DNA from: Adiantum capillus-veneris
Taxonomy: Eukaryota > Streptophyta > Polypodiopsida > Polypodiales > Pteridaceae
Assembly (NCBI GenBank): GCA_014529385.2
Contig: CM043969.1
Location: 76,366,676-76,430,675 of the forward strand
Direction of reading: 5' to 3'
DNA length: 64,000 nucleotides
Shown in pieces: positions 1 through 10,355 of this stretch. Both the position numbers and the translations under genes were made by a program. Within the stretch, counting starts at the first letter, position 1, and the number at the start of each line of letters is the position of its first letter. The notes under the pieces were generated by a model. The model was given only the letters and a program-made list of their open reading frames with translations. It had not been told where the DNA came from and did not search any database.

Positions 1-1184
1 TAGCCAGCATCATCAAGTAAACCTGTGCTGATCAAGCTCTTTGTAATTGCGAGAACATGTCTCACATTCTTCAGCGTGAAAGAAGAGCCATTCTGAAACT
101 TCAATTGAACATCTCCAACACCTAAGATCTCACATGTCTGCCCATTTCCTAGCCGAACATGATCTTTAGTGGTCACATAAGAGGTAAACCACTCCTTGTT
201 TGGAGACACATGAAGTGATGCCCCTGAGTCTATAATCCAGTCACTCAGTGCATTTCCATCAGATGCTGTAAGAAGAGCCGAGTCCATTGTATTCTTCAAG
301 AAGTAGATGTCTCCTGACACTAGACTGTCATCCTCTGCAACAGTGTTTGTCACATTTATTTCTTGAATCTTCATTGAGGACTTGTTCTTCTCACCATGGT
401 CTTCAGCTTTCTCTTTGCCTTTTTCTGCTTTCCATTCTCTGCAGTCTCTTTTCATGTGACCCTTCTTGCCACAATGGTAGCATTCTATGTCACTCTTGCC
501 TTTAGCACTGCGGGACTTGCTACGAGACTGATTCCGCTTTCCACCTTTGTACTTTTCTTTGGTCCTTCCCCTGACAACTAAGACTGTTCCTTTGCCTTTG
601 TCCATTGTCTTTCTATTGGTTTCTTCAGTAAGCAGACTTCCTTCTACACCTGCTATGTTCAAACCATCTGGAGGTGCAGAATTACTCAAAGCTGTGCGAA
701 AAGTGTCCCAACTTTCCGGCAATGTGATCAATAGGAACATAGCTCTAACAGGTTCATCAAACTTGACACCTTGAGCTAACAACTGACTATAGATTGTGTT
801 GAATTCATTCAGATGATTGGACATAGGTGTCCCTTCTTTCATCTTGAAGTCAACAAGCTTCTTAAGCCAGTATACCTGTGAAGCTGCACTCTGCTTCTCA
901 TAAAGATCACTCAGCTTTAACCATGCTTGATAAGCCGACATCTCGTTTGCTACATTGAAGTAAACGCTTTCTGCCAAAGTCAGCATAATGGTAGAAAGTG
1001 CTAATTCATCCATTTCGCTCCATTCATCTTCGTCCATATCTTCTGGTTTTATCCCCTTGAGCTTTATAGGTTTTATCTGCTTCTTTTGTACCAACACGTG
1101 CCAAATCTGCTTCTTCCACAATGGGAAATTGGTTCCATCCAGCTTCTTGATATTGTAAAGAGCAGTGTCCTGTGATCCAGCCAT
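1..1184 (-). CDS. Ty1/copia retrotransposon Gag-protease polyprotein, N-terminal part (runs off the window edge)
   Basis: The frame is open for 394 codons from an ATG at 1184-1182 and has no stop before position 1. The N-terminal half is a UBN2/retrotran-gag type capsid region (starts MAGSQD, then LDGTNFPLWKKQI). A CCHC zinc knuckle follows at 441-482 (C-X2-C-X4-H-X4-C, reading CYHCGKKGHMKRDC). Near residue 320 is the aspartic protease signature DWIIDSGASLHVS. This order (Gag, knuckle, then DSGAS protease) is that of Tnt1/copia polyproteins, which package the RNA and mature the particle. Integrase, reverse transcriptase and RNase H would lie left of the window. The frame has no lesion here, unlike most other elements in the window, so this copy may be fairly young. 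The element assignment is firm; coding capacity beyond the edge is unknown. Confidence 0.93.
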   Translation of the reverse strand, partial: MAGSQDTALYNIKKLDGTNFPLWKKQIWHVLVQKKQIKPIKLKGIKPEDMDEDEWSEMDELALSTIMLTLAESVYFNVANEMSAYQAWLKLSDLYEKQSAASQVYWLKKLVDFKMKEGTPMSNHLNEFNTIYSQLLAQGVKFDEPVRAMFLLITLPESWDTFRTALSNSAPPDGLNIAGVEGSLLTEETNRKTMDKGKGTVLVVRGRTKEKYKGGKRNQSRSKSRSAKGKSDIECYHCGKKGHMKRDCREWKAEKGKEKAEDHGEKNKSSMKIQEINVTNTVAEDDSLVSGDIYFLKNTMDSALLTASDGNALSDWIIDSGASLHVSPNKEWFTSYVTTKDHVRLGNGQTCEILGVGDVQLKFQNGSSFTLKNVRHVLAITKSLISTGLLDDAG

Positions 1185-2254
1185 AGATACGCTTCAGAGT
1201 GGTTTACTTTCCTGGGAAAAATTCGGCAGAGTTTCCCCTGTAAACTGACCTCTGAACCAGTATCAACCTGTCAAATGAACCAAGAAAGCTTCAGATTCTG
1301 CAAAATTTTTGGCAGAGTCTCCTTTGTAAAATGGCTCTGGTGTACTAAAAACAGCTCAAAAAACATTGTCTCTCTGACACTGTAAGCTGCGGGTAAACCT
1401 GTCCTGCACCTGTACTGTCTCTCACTGTCCTGTCACTGTCCTGTAAGCATAGACTGCGACAATGCCTCAACGGCAGTAAAGCAAAGATGCAATCCCAACT
1501 GTCTAACTCACAGTCAAACATCCTCTCTGCCTATCTAAGGGTGCTCGAGGGATCGCTCCAAGACCTGTATCACCGAAAGGATCTCAACATTCGAGAATCC
1601 CCCAGCTCAATAAAAGCTCACTCGACCCTCAACAAAGGCTGCAGTAAATCTGACAGTACATAGACTTCCCACAAAGTCATACATCCACAAATTTCCCACT
1701 GTATGCTGTAACCGCTGCGGCGGTTGTTCGCTGCGTGACTCACAGCCAGCAAACCCTCAACAAACATACATCATCTCTGACAATACATCCCATGTGGAAA
1801 TACCTGCAATGTCAGGATGAAATCTGGAATATCAAGCAACAAACACAAGCTACCTGATGAACTAGTGGATGTCGCCTACAGTCTGTGTGTAGATACGCCC
1901 GTGTCGTATGTGACACGCCTCCAAGAACTGTGAGCCGTCCTTCGATGTGTAGACAGCCACAAATCAACACTCTGGGAGTGTCGATATCCTCAGCACCTGC
2001 AGTCGTAGGCCAAAAACCCCAAATTTGCAGAGTCGGATCTGCACCCGCCGAGACCACATAGTCGAAAATGGCCTGCGTAGAACTTTGTCGAAGCTGAACG
2101 GTGGCCGAGATGACCTCAGAATGAAATTCTGAGAACACCGAGTCCTTCGGGTATGCCCACGAGATTTGGGGCCGTGTCTTTGCCTGTCGAATTTCACTCC
2201 AATCTGAGCTGGTGACTCTAGCCTCCCGCAGTGCTGCCCTGAGCCTCGATCTGA
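1185..2254 (-). other. Untranslated leader of the copia element, between primer site and gag
   Basis: About 1.07 kb separates the tRNA primer site from the gag ATG. I see no long open frame in it. That is long for a copia leader and may hold packaging or splicing signals, but none is recognised. Confidence 0.55.
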
Positions 2255-2266
2255 GCTCTGATACCA
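2255..2266 (-). other. Primer-binding site for initiator methionine tRNA (copia element)
   Basis: The minus strand reads TGGTATCAGAGC, the classical plant copia/gypsy primer site complementary to the 3' end of tRNA-iMet. It lies two bases inside the end of the putative 5' LTR, which ends ...CTTCA on the minus strand, as expected for minus-strand DNA priming. Confidence 0.85.
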
Positions 2267-2268
2267 GT

Positions 2269-2457
2269 TGAAGGAGTACGAGCGGAAGTGCGGCGCGAGA
2301 GAGAGTGCGAGAAGAAGAGCACGACGATATGGTGAACTCGCTCTACTATAATGTGTAGAGCATAGTGAGTTCTTATTAGGTTTTTACAAAAGAATATGTG
2401 TACATACCTGACGGCCCGCCCACTTACCTGGGCGACCACATTGGGCTTTATACCCCA
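2269..2457 (-). repeat. Putative 5' LTR of the copia element (outer boundary uncertain)
   Basis: The inner edge is set by the primer site at 2255-2266 and begins TG on the plus strand (CA on the element strand). The outer edge is a guess. A TGGGGTATAAAG start near 2457 would give an LTR of about 190 bp with a TATA-like box, but the LTR could extend further right. The 3' LTR is outside the window, so the two cannot be compared. Confidence 0.4.
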
Positions 2458-2719
2458 ATACCTAGTAATTGCTATGGGAAGTATTTAGTTATTTTTGAAG
2501 TGCTATTTACACACCTATTCCCTTTCCTTTTATGTATAATATGAGCATCAAATATGCCATGAGGATTGGCAAGTATAAACCGTTCCTATCATGGAAATGC
2601 AGGCTTGGATAAGTTTTTGCTAAATGCATGCACACTGAGTGTTATGGCCCTAGTATTTAGCGAAGGCATATTTGCAATGGCATGCAAATTTATGCATTTG
2701 ATAGCTTTATGAAGCTTTT

Positions 2720-3600
2720 CAGTCACAACAAGTGTAGTCTCTCTATGGACTTTATTGTGGGTCTACCAACCACCATACACGATCATGGCTCAGCATGGGT
2801 GATTGTAGATATGTTGACTAAAGTTTGAAAGTTCATTCCAACTAGGTCCATCATGAACATCCAGACTTTGCCAAGTTGTTTACATACAATCTATATATAT
2901 TATATGGATTGCCTAGAATAATTTGTGAGTGACGTGATCCCAATATTAACAATCATTTATGGAGGGTTGTTTAAATGGTTGGGAACAAACTCAATATCTA
3001 TATTGTTAGTCCTCCAGAGACGGATGGGTAGATTGGACATGTTAAATTAAGTGCTACAAGATATGCTAAGAGCGTATGTTAGCGCAACAATTCGCTTGGG
3101 AAGAGTGTCTTGCTATTTTAGAATTCATATGATTTTCAACGACCATATATATATGTTGCAAATTGCTTGCCAAAATGTTCAAGAAGCACAATCCATGTAT
3201 AAGAAGTATGCTGATGAGAGACACGACAAGTCACTTTTAAGGAAATTCCAAAAGAGGTACTCTTACATGTTTCAAAACCAGAAAGTCTGAAAACTAGTCA
3301 TTAATCTCATTTCTTTTACAATATTGTGCCATGATCAAAATACTTAAGCGAGTTGGCGATATAAGTTGCATATTCTCGTAATCATCCGGTTTTTCAAGTA
3401 GACCGTTTAAGTAAACGTTTATAGGGGGACAACAATGTAATCCATCAAGATATCTGTTCTTGTTGATTTCATTGAATCTTCCACTCGACCATGAACCTGA
3501 ACGTATTCTTGCCTACCTGGGTATAAATCAAGCTAAACATTAGTTTTTCTAAGAAGAAATAGCCCACTTTTGTTTTTGAGGACGAAAAATCCTTCTCCAA
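2720..3600 (+). pseudogene. Decayed Ty3/gypsy integrase to C-terminal pol remnant
   Basis: Broken frames translate to gypsy integrase core motifs. At about 2740 one reads SMDFIVGLPTT followed by VIVDMLTK, then sequence like HGLPRIIVSDRD and PETDGQTGH near 3020. A stretch at 3051-3290 (LQDMLRAYVS, then EAQSMYKKYADERHDKSL) is typical of the end of the core. Near 3380, HPVFQVDRL resembles the post-chromodomain tail. Stops and frameshifts occur throughout, so it is inactive. No reverse transcriptase part lies upstream; the element is 5'-truncated or was overwritten around 2460-2720, where I see nothing recognisable. Confidence 0.75.
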
Positions 3601-3779
3601 GGGGGGAGTAATGTCAGGATAAGGGTAGGACTAGGAGGATGGCAAAGTGTCAGTTATGCATGCATTGTCAAGGGGCTTCCTAAAAAAGGGCAAGATGGCC
3701 TATATAGGAATGCAATTGAGTGGAAATGAGCATGCATAGTTCCTAGCAGTCTTACATTAAAGGTAGGTTTCATCATCAA

Positions 3780-3780
<1 letters not shown>
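3599..3780 (+). repeat. Polypurine tract and start of a gypsy 3' LTR
   Basis: AAGGGGGGAGTA at 3599-3610 is a polypurine tract directly after the decayed pol. It is followed by TGTCAGGATAAGGG from 3612, a normal TG start of a 3' LTR. The right end of the LTR cannot be placed because microsatellites begin at 3781. Confidence 0.6.
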
Positions 3781-3810
<30 letters not shown>

Positions 3811-3831
3811 GATTGTTCCTAAGATGCAATC

Positions 3832-3878
<47 letters not shown>

Positions 3879-4042
3879 GCAACAACATTTCTGTCACCCA
3901 AGTGTGGTAGACTGGTTATCCCAATGCACAACGCTTATAGAGTTCAAGACTCATCGAATAGATCTTGGGGTTATTCTTATGATGCTAAAATTTCTTTAAT
4001 TATCCCCCCCCGCCCCCCCCCCCCCCCTCTCTCTCTCTCTCT
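3781..4042 (+). repeat. Microsatellite cluster: (TC)n, (GA)n, C-run plus (CT)n
   Basis: A (TC) run at 3781-3807 and a (GA) run at 3834-3876 form a potential inverted pair. A run of mostly C at 4006-4026 leads into (CT)n to about 4043. Open frames across these runs are low-complexity translations. Confidence 0.9.
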
Positions 4043-4283
4043 CTATCTCGCTCGAGCTGAAGAAGTACGTCTTGAGTTCAAGAATCATCTTGGAAGGTCG
4101 ACCTCAGTGCATGAGGCAAACTAGGATGCAACAAACAATCTCAAGTGTTTTTGTGGGTCTTTGATTTCATATTTTCTATGTAAATAAGATCAATTTGGGA
4201 TGATCTTCTCAAAACTATGGTTTTGAGTTCTAGTGACGTTTCTTTTGGATAAACAAGGGAGGGATTTCAAGCAAGTGAGCAGC

Positions 4284-4420
<137 letters not shown>

Positions 4421-5144
4421 TTTGTGATTCTACTTCAAAGATATTGGTGTTTGTTGAACTCCCTAACAAAGAAGCTCAATAGGTGTGTGTAGAGGGCTTG
4501 TGAGAGTTGCTGACAAGATTACCTTGTGTAACGATAAGTAAGCTCACAAGTGAGTGGCTATGAATGCTCCATTCGGGTGCATATTCGGAACCATAGAAAA
4601 CAGAGAGAACATTTAATTCGGCTTCAGAGAGGTGCGAGGATTGTGTTAGGGTGGTTTCCTCCCAAGTCCCATCATCCGTGTGGCACTGCACAATCGTCAA
4701 TTTTTTGCCATAGGGCTCAGTAAGGCCCCAATGGCAAAAAATTGGCATTTATGTAGCCCCTGATCATCGAAACGGTGTGTGATGGTTGTGAAACTTTGTA
4801 GGGGTAGGGAGTGGCTGGAAGTAACGTAAAGCTGAAGGTACAAATCAAGTTCTGCTACCGCCTCTTGTGAAGGGATAAAAAGCAGCCTCTAGGCCGGACT
4901 CCTCTCAAAGAGTTTAGCTTTGGAGTTGTGGATCTTGCATTTGGAGATGTAAAGCCCTTGGCGTGTCAAATAGAGAGGAGGGAGCATGTGGTCAAGACGA
5001 GTAATGTTCGAACTTTGTAGGTGACGGTCCACCGATGATGGGAGTCTTGAGCCGCTCGACCCTTTGATGAAAAGCAAGCACTACCGCCACTTTTGTGCTC
5101 TCTTGCGGCTGTGGCGCTTCCCGTCACCTTCAACACTGTCGTTT

Positions 5145-5146
<2 letters not shown>

Positions 5147-5176
<30 letters not shown>
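5147..5176 (+). repeat. (CT)n tract in a probable 5' leader
   Basis: A 30-base CT run ends 60 bases before the candidate start codon at 5236. CT-rich runs are common in plant 5' untranslated regions, and the strand agrees with the host gene. This fits the exon-1 proposal but does not prove it. Confidence 0.6.
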
Positions 5177-5180
<4 letters not shown>

Positions 5181-5235
5181 GTTTGTCCTGCAAATTTCAA
5201 AACCTGTCGATCTGCGGATCGAAAGACAACCAAAG

Positions 5236-5322
5236 ATGGAAATAGAGAGTCCGGAAGGAGAGGAAGAGAAGGAGGGCAGCGGAACGGCACCGGGAGCATC
5301 AACCATCTCGGCCGATGACGAG
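5236..5322 (+). CDS. Candidate first coding exon of the RING-CH E3 ligase gene
   Basis: The ATG at 5236 opens a 29-codon exon-like piece that is acidic and Ser/Thr rich (begins MEIESPEGEEEKEGSG). It ends at a splice donor, GACGAG followed by GTAGTG, in phase 0. The next recognised exon of the RING-CH gene starts at 51066 after a good acceptor, also in phase 0. A disordered acidic N-terminus before the RRPSLQLEIPSR-like motif is usual in this family. No better first exon was found between 50574 and 51065. The link is an inference: phase, strand, leader and composition agree, but the intron would be 45.7 kb and only a transcript can confirm it. The alternative is an unrelated open stretch. Confidence 0.45.
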
Positions 5323-6254
5323 GTAGTGACTAATTCCATTGACCCACCTTGTCACTTCTACTAGTTGTAACAGAATGTCCTGAATCCTGATTATGGAGCT
5401 GGCAAACAAGTGATTTTGCCAAATTCCTTGCGACCTCTTGCGTCGGTGAATGCTGACGACTCGACCTGACAAATTAAGTAGGCAGATTCCAAAGTTTTGG
5501 GTGCCATACTCCTGCGCAGTACCACTCATTTTGAGCTGTACGGTTCGGTGAAGCTGATGTCATGGATACTACGCTCCTCGACAAACTCGGTTTGTGTTTG
5601 ATTCCAAAGGACTGGTTGGACCTCAAACTTAGACTCTAGAGCCTTCTCTAGGATTTTGTAGGCTCAGTTAAGAATTCTGATCGGTGTCTACTGTCTCACT
5701 GTCTGATGTCATGTAGTGGCCCTCCCTTCTTGCAGAAGAAATAAATCGATCCCAGTCATCATGCTGGAAACCTTTGTATAAACTGGGGCAATCAAGTATG
5801 GCTATCCTTTCGAGGCCTACTTCGGCGGGACAAGGCTCTCAATGCATCCAACAACTCATTCTCCTCTCTAACGAAGCACGTATACCATCTATGACCCTCC
5901 GTCCAACATGAGCCCAAATAAGTCTCCCTGCCCTCCAAAGGCTTTTTTGCCCGAAAAAAGGTGTGGCTATCCCTCCCTCGGCTGCTGGACCAAAGTCCCA
6001 TCCTGCCTTTGAAGCGTGCAAACCCGAGAGTGGGAGTGTCTAGGACAAGTAATCTCAAAAACTTGCCTGTAATCCAATCACAAACCTAAGTCCGTCGAGA
6101 TGCCTATCTATGCAAGGAAAAACCATGTCTCCGCTCCTCAAGCTTAAAGATCTCCTGTCTGGCATTGCCTAAGTTGTAACTGCTTATTCAGGAGGATTGA
6201 TAATCTATTCTTAATCTAGGGATCAATAGTCTATAGGCATTCGGAAAGCCATCC
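5323..6254. other. No recognised gene (start of putative intron 1)
   Basis: No open frame with recognisable similarity was seen on either strand. The right part may be the non-coding 3' region of the minus-strand gypsy remnant that follows. Confidence 0.4.
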
Positions 6255-7060
6255 TTTTTTTAAAGAACCAGTACTGGGCGAACAATATGGAGAAGTATGA
6301 GGCCTAACAGGACTCCTCTCCAAAAATTTAGAAAGTGCTATTTTATGGGTGCTACAATTTCAATTCCGTTGGCCTGTTGACAAGGGAGTGAACTACCTCA
6401 CCTCTATGCAGTAGGCTCTGCATCAAGCTCAACACTTGAAGCCCCTGAACTTAACCACTTGGCATCCAAGGCAAAATAGTTCTTGAACTTGATCGAGTAC
6501 CTTCGGATCACCTTGTCTTTAACTTTTTCTTTATGTGCGCACTGTGAGGACTTGCTTTGGCTGAAGAATGTCCCCGATTTCTGCTGGTCTTCAGTCATAT
6601 CTTCCAGCACATTCCCTTGAAAAGGCTGGAACGAACACACATGGAAATCATCCAATGAATGGGCAGCTTCAATCGAAAGGTTACATTATTAATCCTTTTT
6701 GATATCTGGAAAAGTCCATAATACTGCATGATAAGCTTTGGATAGAGCTTTTCTTTGCCTTGCATGTTTCTCAATCCAGCCTGCTCGAAGCAGAAAAGCA
6801 CCCAAACGACTTCTTTGAACTCCAAAGCTGCGTTTGCTTGTCTACTGCCTTCTTATGCTTTAAAGGCCCGTGTGATGTTTGAAGAGCGGCCTTGCCTTTA
6901 CAATATGAGGTAGCCGAGTCTTCCACAAACTAATCAGCTTGGAAGATGTTATCCTTTGTGCATAAAATGGGTGGAACTTTCTTTCCACTTTCTACAATCT
7001 CAAAAGGTTACCTTAATCCAAGACTAATGAGTTGGTGATCATGGACTGGCCATATGTTTG
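6255..7060 (-). pseudogene. Decayed gypsy pol 3' end (integrase C-terminus and chromodomain)
   Basis: Minus-strand frames carry TPFEIVESGKKVPP-like sequence near 7000, then LCFEQAGLRNMQGKEKLYPKL and KLPIHWM at 6595-6825, then IKFKNYFALDAKWL at 6404-6500. The same order occurs in the intact-looking gypsy element at 17481-23982 (CEIVETAAKVPS, then FKNFPAFDAKWMEEEDL), so both are chromovirus-type pol ends. At about 6380-6410 the minus strand also matches the non-coding segment after pol in that element (CTCCCTTGTCAACAG). Frame changes and stops show it is dead. Confidence 0.7.
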
Positions 7061-7307
7061 TGGTTTTGAGGCCAAAATAAATAAGGGTTCACGGCCTTGA
7101 GGGTGTCAGAATAGGCAGCGGAGGATGTGATGATAACACGAACTGGCCTCCAATCCGGTGGACGCCTCGACTGTGAGATCTGGCTCGACTACGATAGGAT
7201 CCTCTAATTTGAGAACACGTGCAATGCCTCATACATATACAAGCCATTGTGGAGAAGAGAAATCACTCAGGTATATAGATACATACAGATAGATAGATAG
7301 ATAGATA
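7061..7307. other. No recognised gene; (GATA)n run at the right edge
   Basis: No coding signal was seen. A short (GATA)n run at about 7286-7310 directly abuts the LINE 3'-end repeat that follows. Confidence 0.5.
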
Positions 7308-7594
7308 GATATGAAAGTGAAATGAAATGTTATATTAACGTCTTCTAAAGGCCAAAATGACCTATGTGACCAAAGAGTTACATCATGGTTAATATGATGC
7401 AAGGTCTGGATAAAAAGAAAGAAACTAAGTAAATGGAAACTCAGATAGAGAGAGAGATATGAAAGTGAAATGAAATGTTATATTAACGTCCTCTAAAGGC
7501 CAAAATGACCTATGTGACCAAATAGTTACATCATGGTTAATATGATGCAAGGTCTGGATAAAAAGAAAGAAACTAAGTAAATGGAAACTCTATT
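7308..7594 (-). repeat. Tandem duplicate of a LINE 3' end (148-bp period)
   Basis: Two nearly identical copies start at 7308 and 7456. Each begins GATATGAAAG and carries the LINE 3'-terminal sequence seen elsewhere in the window (GAAATGTTATATTAACGTC, AAGGCC, ATGACCTATG). They match the 3' ends at 12764, 43667, 49223 and 49393. The first copy adjoins (GATA)n, and a GAGAGAGA stretch lies between the copies. Confidence 0.8.
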
Positions 7595-7917
7595 AGAGCT
7601 ATAAAAGGTGGGTATCAAGAGTGTGAGGGGTACACATACAAAAGATGGGTGTCTATCTTAGAGAAAAAATACAAAATGGTGGATATGTGTATCTGAATCC
7701 GGAGATGGCTTGCATCAGTTGGTGCATGATCGTATGCCTCCATGGTGAGAGTCTACACGGGGCGTCTCATGATGAGAATCTGCACAAGGCGTCTCCCATG
7801 TCTTGCCAATATAGATCTAATCCTTTGCTGCTACCTCCTCTTGCGATGGGAGCATCCCCTCATCTTGGGCCTCCTGGACCTCCCGAGCTTTGTTGCTCGA
7901 TCACTTGATATACCTCT
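7595..7917. other. Unassigned; possibly LINE 3' untranslated region
   Basis: No open frame with recognisable similarity. Position and composition suggest it continues the LINE 3' untranslated part, but this is weak. Confidence 0.3.
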
Positions 7918-8617
7918 TGTCACAAGACGGGGCACAACCTGCCAATAGAAAGGAACAGACTGAACAGACTTTTAACACTTCAATAACAACCGAACTTTGA
8001 GAGAGAGAGAGAACACACGCGACACGGAGTGGCGGAATTTCACCCCAGAGAGTATTGGCCCCAAACCTTGGCGCCCCTTTCGGTATTTCCTTATATTGCA
8101 TCAACACAGTACAAGTCGGTACTCCAGACTCTGCACCTTCTCTAGGAAGCATGCCAGAGAATGAGCCCTTAGCACATATTTAAAGGTCCTTGGCCTGCGA
8201 AAAGCGGTTTACATGAAAAGCCTTCAAACTCAAAGCTTCTGGTCCAAAAGCAATGCCAAAAAGCTACCAACGTAAATCACGGGATTCCGTACAACTGCCA
8301 TGTCAGTAGTCAGTGCAGAACGCAGAATCTGTACAGCCTGCCACATCAACACCGTCAGCGTAATTTTCAAAAATCTGCCACGTCATCTTTTTTTTTGTTT
8401 TTTGGGCGCAAGTCTTTCTATGTGGGTCCTGCTTTATTTTTAATCCTTTATCTCACTTGGGACCCCATCGGACGGGGTCCCCATAAGTTGGTAGCACTTC
8501 TTCTTCTGTTACTTGTTCTTCTTAGTGTTCAGGTCCCTCGGCCGGCATCTGTAAGTTGGCTCCATTCTTGTGACATCTCCATTCTTCAGGGCTTTGACAC
8601 GACAACAGTTTGTGACA
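7918..8617 (-). repeat. 3' LTR (700 bp) of the gypsy-like parent element of the tandem array
   Basis: The right edge at 8617 is fixed by a polypurine tract on the minus strand (CAAGAAGGGGAGA) directly before TGTCACAAACTG. The left edge is TGTCACAAGACGG at 7918, the same edge that adjoins the primer site in every array unit. The part 7918-8262 matches the array units; 8263-8617 (U3-like) is absent from them. It holds a short GA run at 8000-8010 and the shared LTR box at about 8067-8095. Confidence 0.8.
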
Positions 8618-8724
8618 TCTCCCCTTCTTGAAAGAGAGTAATCGTCCGCGATTACAGCATATCTGTAAACCAACTCAAGTTAGCTTAAAATTTCCGAGGG
8701 TCATTCCGAGGGACAATCAGGTTT

Positions 8725-8788
8725 CTCCTTTTGTTAAGGAGTTAGCTTCTCCTTTAGGCTCTTTTGATCAAGGAGTTGGCTTCTCCTT
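8725..8788. repeat. Short inverted repeats built on CTCCTT/AAGGAG
   Basis: CTCCTT at 8725-8730 pairs with AAGGAG at 8736-8741, which can instead pair with CTCCTT at 8749-8754. A further AAGGAG at 8770-8775 pairs with CTCCTT at 8783-8788. The loops are 5-7 bases, and alternative pairings are mutually exclusive. Confidence 0.7.
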
Positions 8789-9008
8789 TCGTCCAAATCG
8801 GAACGCTTGATATTCCAGCGTAGTAAAATTAGCCATCACACCCAAAGCGCACTGATCTTCTACGGGTGTCTTGATGCACTAAAATTACATACTCAGGCAA
8901 TCGCATCCAATTAGGAAAATTCAGTGGTTGGCACATCACAATGCAACACAAATGCTCACATATGCATGTCACAAGACATAGAAACATAAAGTCACCGATG
9001 AACACTCC

Positions 9009-9338
9009 TCCCGCATAACCTAACAAGGTCCGGGCTGGGAAATATTCAACGACTCCCTCATCACTCCTCCCGTATAACCTAAAAAGGTCTAGGCCGGGAG
9101 ATATAGAGGCCTTTTACAACCAAACGCCCCCCCAGACCGTAACCTACATCGTTTGGAGGTGCTGAGAGTAGCCACTGCTCAGACTTCTCCCGTATAACCA
9201 TCTTGGTCCGGGTCGGGAGTCACAACAACAATTATTTTACAAGCATACAACCAAACGCTCCCTAGGCATCGGCCTGCGTCGTTTGGAGGTTTTCTAGCAT
9301 ACAACGGAACACTCCCCAGCATCAGCCTGTGTCGTTCC
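9009..9338. repeat. Cluster of six short stem-loops in the element's internal region
   Basis: The hairpins lie at 9009-9040 (TCCC/GGGA), 9067-9100 and 9187-9219 (CTCCCG/CGGGAG), 9120-9156 and 9251-9286 (CCAAACG/CGTTTGG), and 9306-9338 (GGAAC/GTTCC). Each is 32-37 bases with a stem of 4-7 bp. Loops repeat the theme ATAACC...GGTCCGGG. The ordered types suggest structured RNA or duplication of hairpin modules. No function is known to me. Confidence 0.75.
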
Positions 9339-10206
9339 AAGGTTCAAACAATACCAAAATAGTATTTCTCACTTCTCCACCCGGGAGTAAAATTACCAAT
9401 CAATGAAACCAGTATTAAAACCAAGGTAAAACAATTCAAACAGCACCAAGACAGGTTCAAAACAAATACCATCCATTTCAAACTAATTCTGCAGGATCAC
9501 CAAACAAGTTGTCAAACAGATTTCAAACTTAAAAAGCAATCTCGGCATCAGTCGAGATCGAAAAGTCGACCGCATTTCCATTCTGAAACCTGCACCAAAA
9601 AATCAGGGTTAGGTTCATTCCATAAGGTCGTAGTCGAGCACAACATGGTCTATCAGCTCTTGGACAAACACTGTTTCTTTGGCGGCGATGGTAGTCCCAA
9701 AATAGCAATCGCATTGGACATCCAAGGTTATCTGCTCGTGAAGAGACATCTACTGAGAGATGTCGAGAAATTTCAAGTTATAAACTACTAGGGTTTCCAT
9801 GGCAAGCATTTCAGGATACCCCAGTCTGCCAGAAGTTGCACTCCAAATGAAAATGTCAGAAACCATATAACTTTGGGCAAAAATTTTCTTTAAAACGTGC
9901 CAAGTACTTGGAGTATGCTGCTTGGTAGCTATAGACATCAACATCTGCATGGCACTGCCTCTTAGAAAAGCAGCAGCTCGAAACAAATCTTGGATCCTTC
10001 TCTTGTAAGTGATCTTTATGGCTATGCCTTGTAAGACATGAGCGGTGACGACGGGAGCGCGCCCGATGCGCGATGAAGTAAGGGTGTGCTTAATGAGTCT
10101 GGGGTCGGAGCATGAAGCTTCTTCGAATAAAATTCTAGTAGTCTCTGGTTTGCTTTGTTTGCTCTTTTTTAGGACCGATATGCTTACAGAAAAGCACACG
10201 ACTGAT

Positions 10207-10218
10207 GCTCTGATACCA
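10207..10218 (-). other. tRNA-iMet primer-binding site of the parent element
   Basis: The minus strand reads TGGTATCAGAGC, one base from the LTR edge TGTCAC at 10220. The same site with the same one-base spacer recurs in every unit of the array to the right, and in the gypsy element at 18027. Confidence 0.85.
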
Positions 10219-10296
10219 CTGTCACAAGACGAGCACCACGTGCCAATAGAAAAGAACAGACTGAACAGACTTTTAGCACTTCAATAACAACTGAAC

Positions 10297-10355
<59 letters not shown>

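Larger units (their letters stand above)
8618..10206 (-). mobile_element. Internal region of the array's parent element, with gag remnant and hairpins
   Basis: It lies between the polypurine tract at 8618 and the primer site at 10207, so it is the body of a short non-autonomous gypsy-like element in minus orientation. A minus-strand frame at 9750-10199 reads FRAAAFLRGSAMQML and STWHVLKKIFAQSYM, which matches in spacing the gag motif of the gypsy element at 17481-23982 (ASYSEGNARTWW, then TWLKFKRLFISSWL). The tryptophans are lost and the gag is degenerate. The frame's N-terminal part is leader, not gag. No protease, reverse transcriptase or integrase is present, so it would depend on another element. 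Confidence 0.65.

Noticed and set aside
4476..5077. Minus-strand frames near the candidate promoter
   Set aside because: No recognisable similarity and no coding signature; they overlap the region expected to be the promoter and leader.
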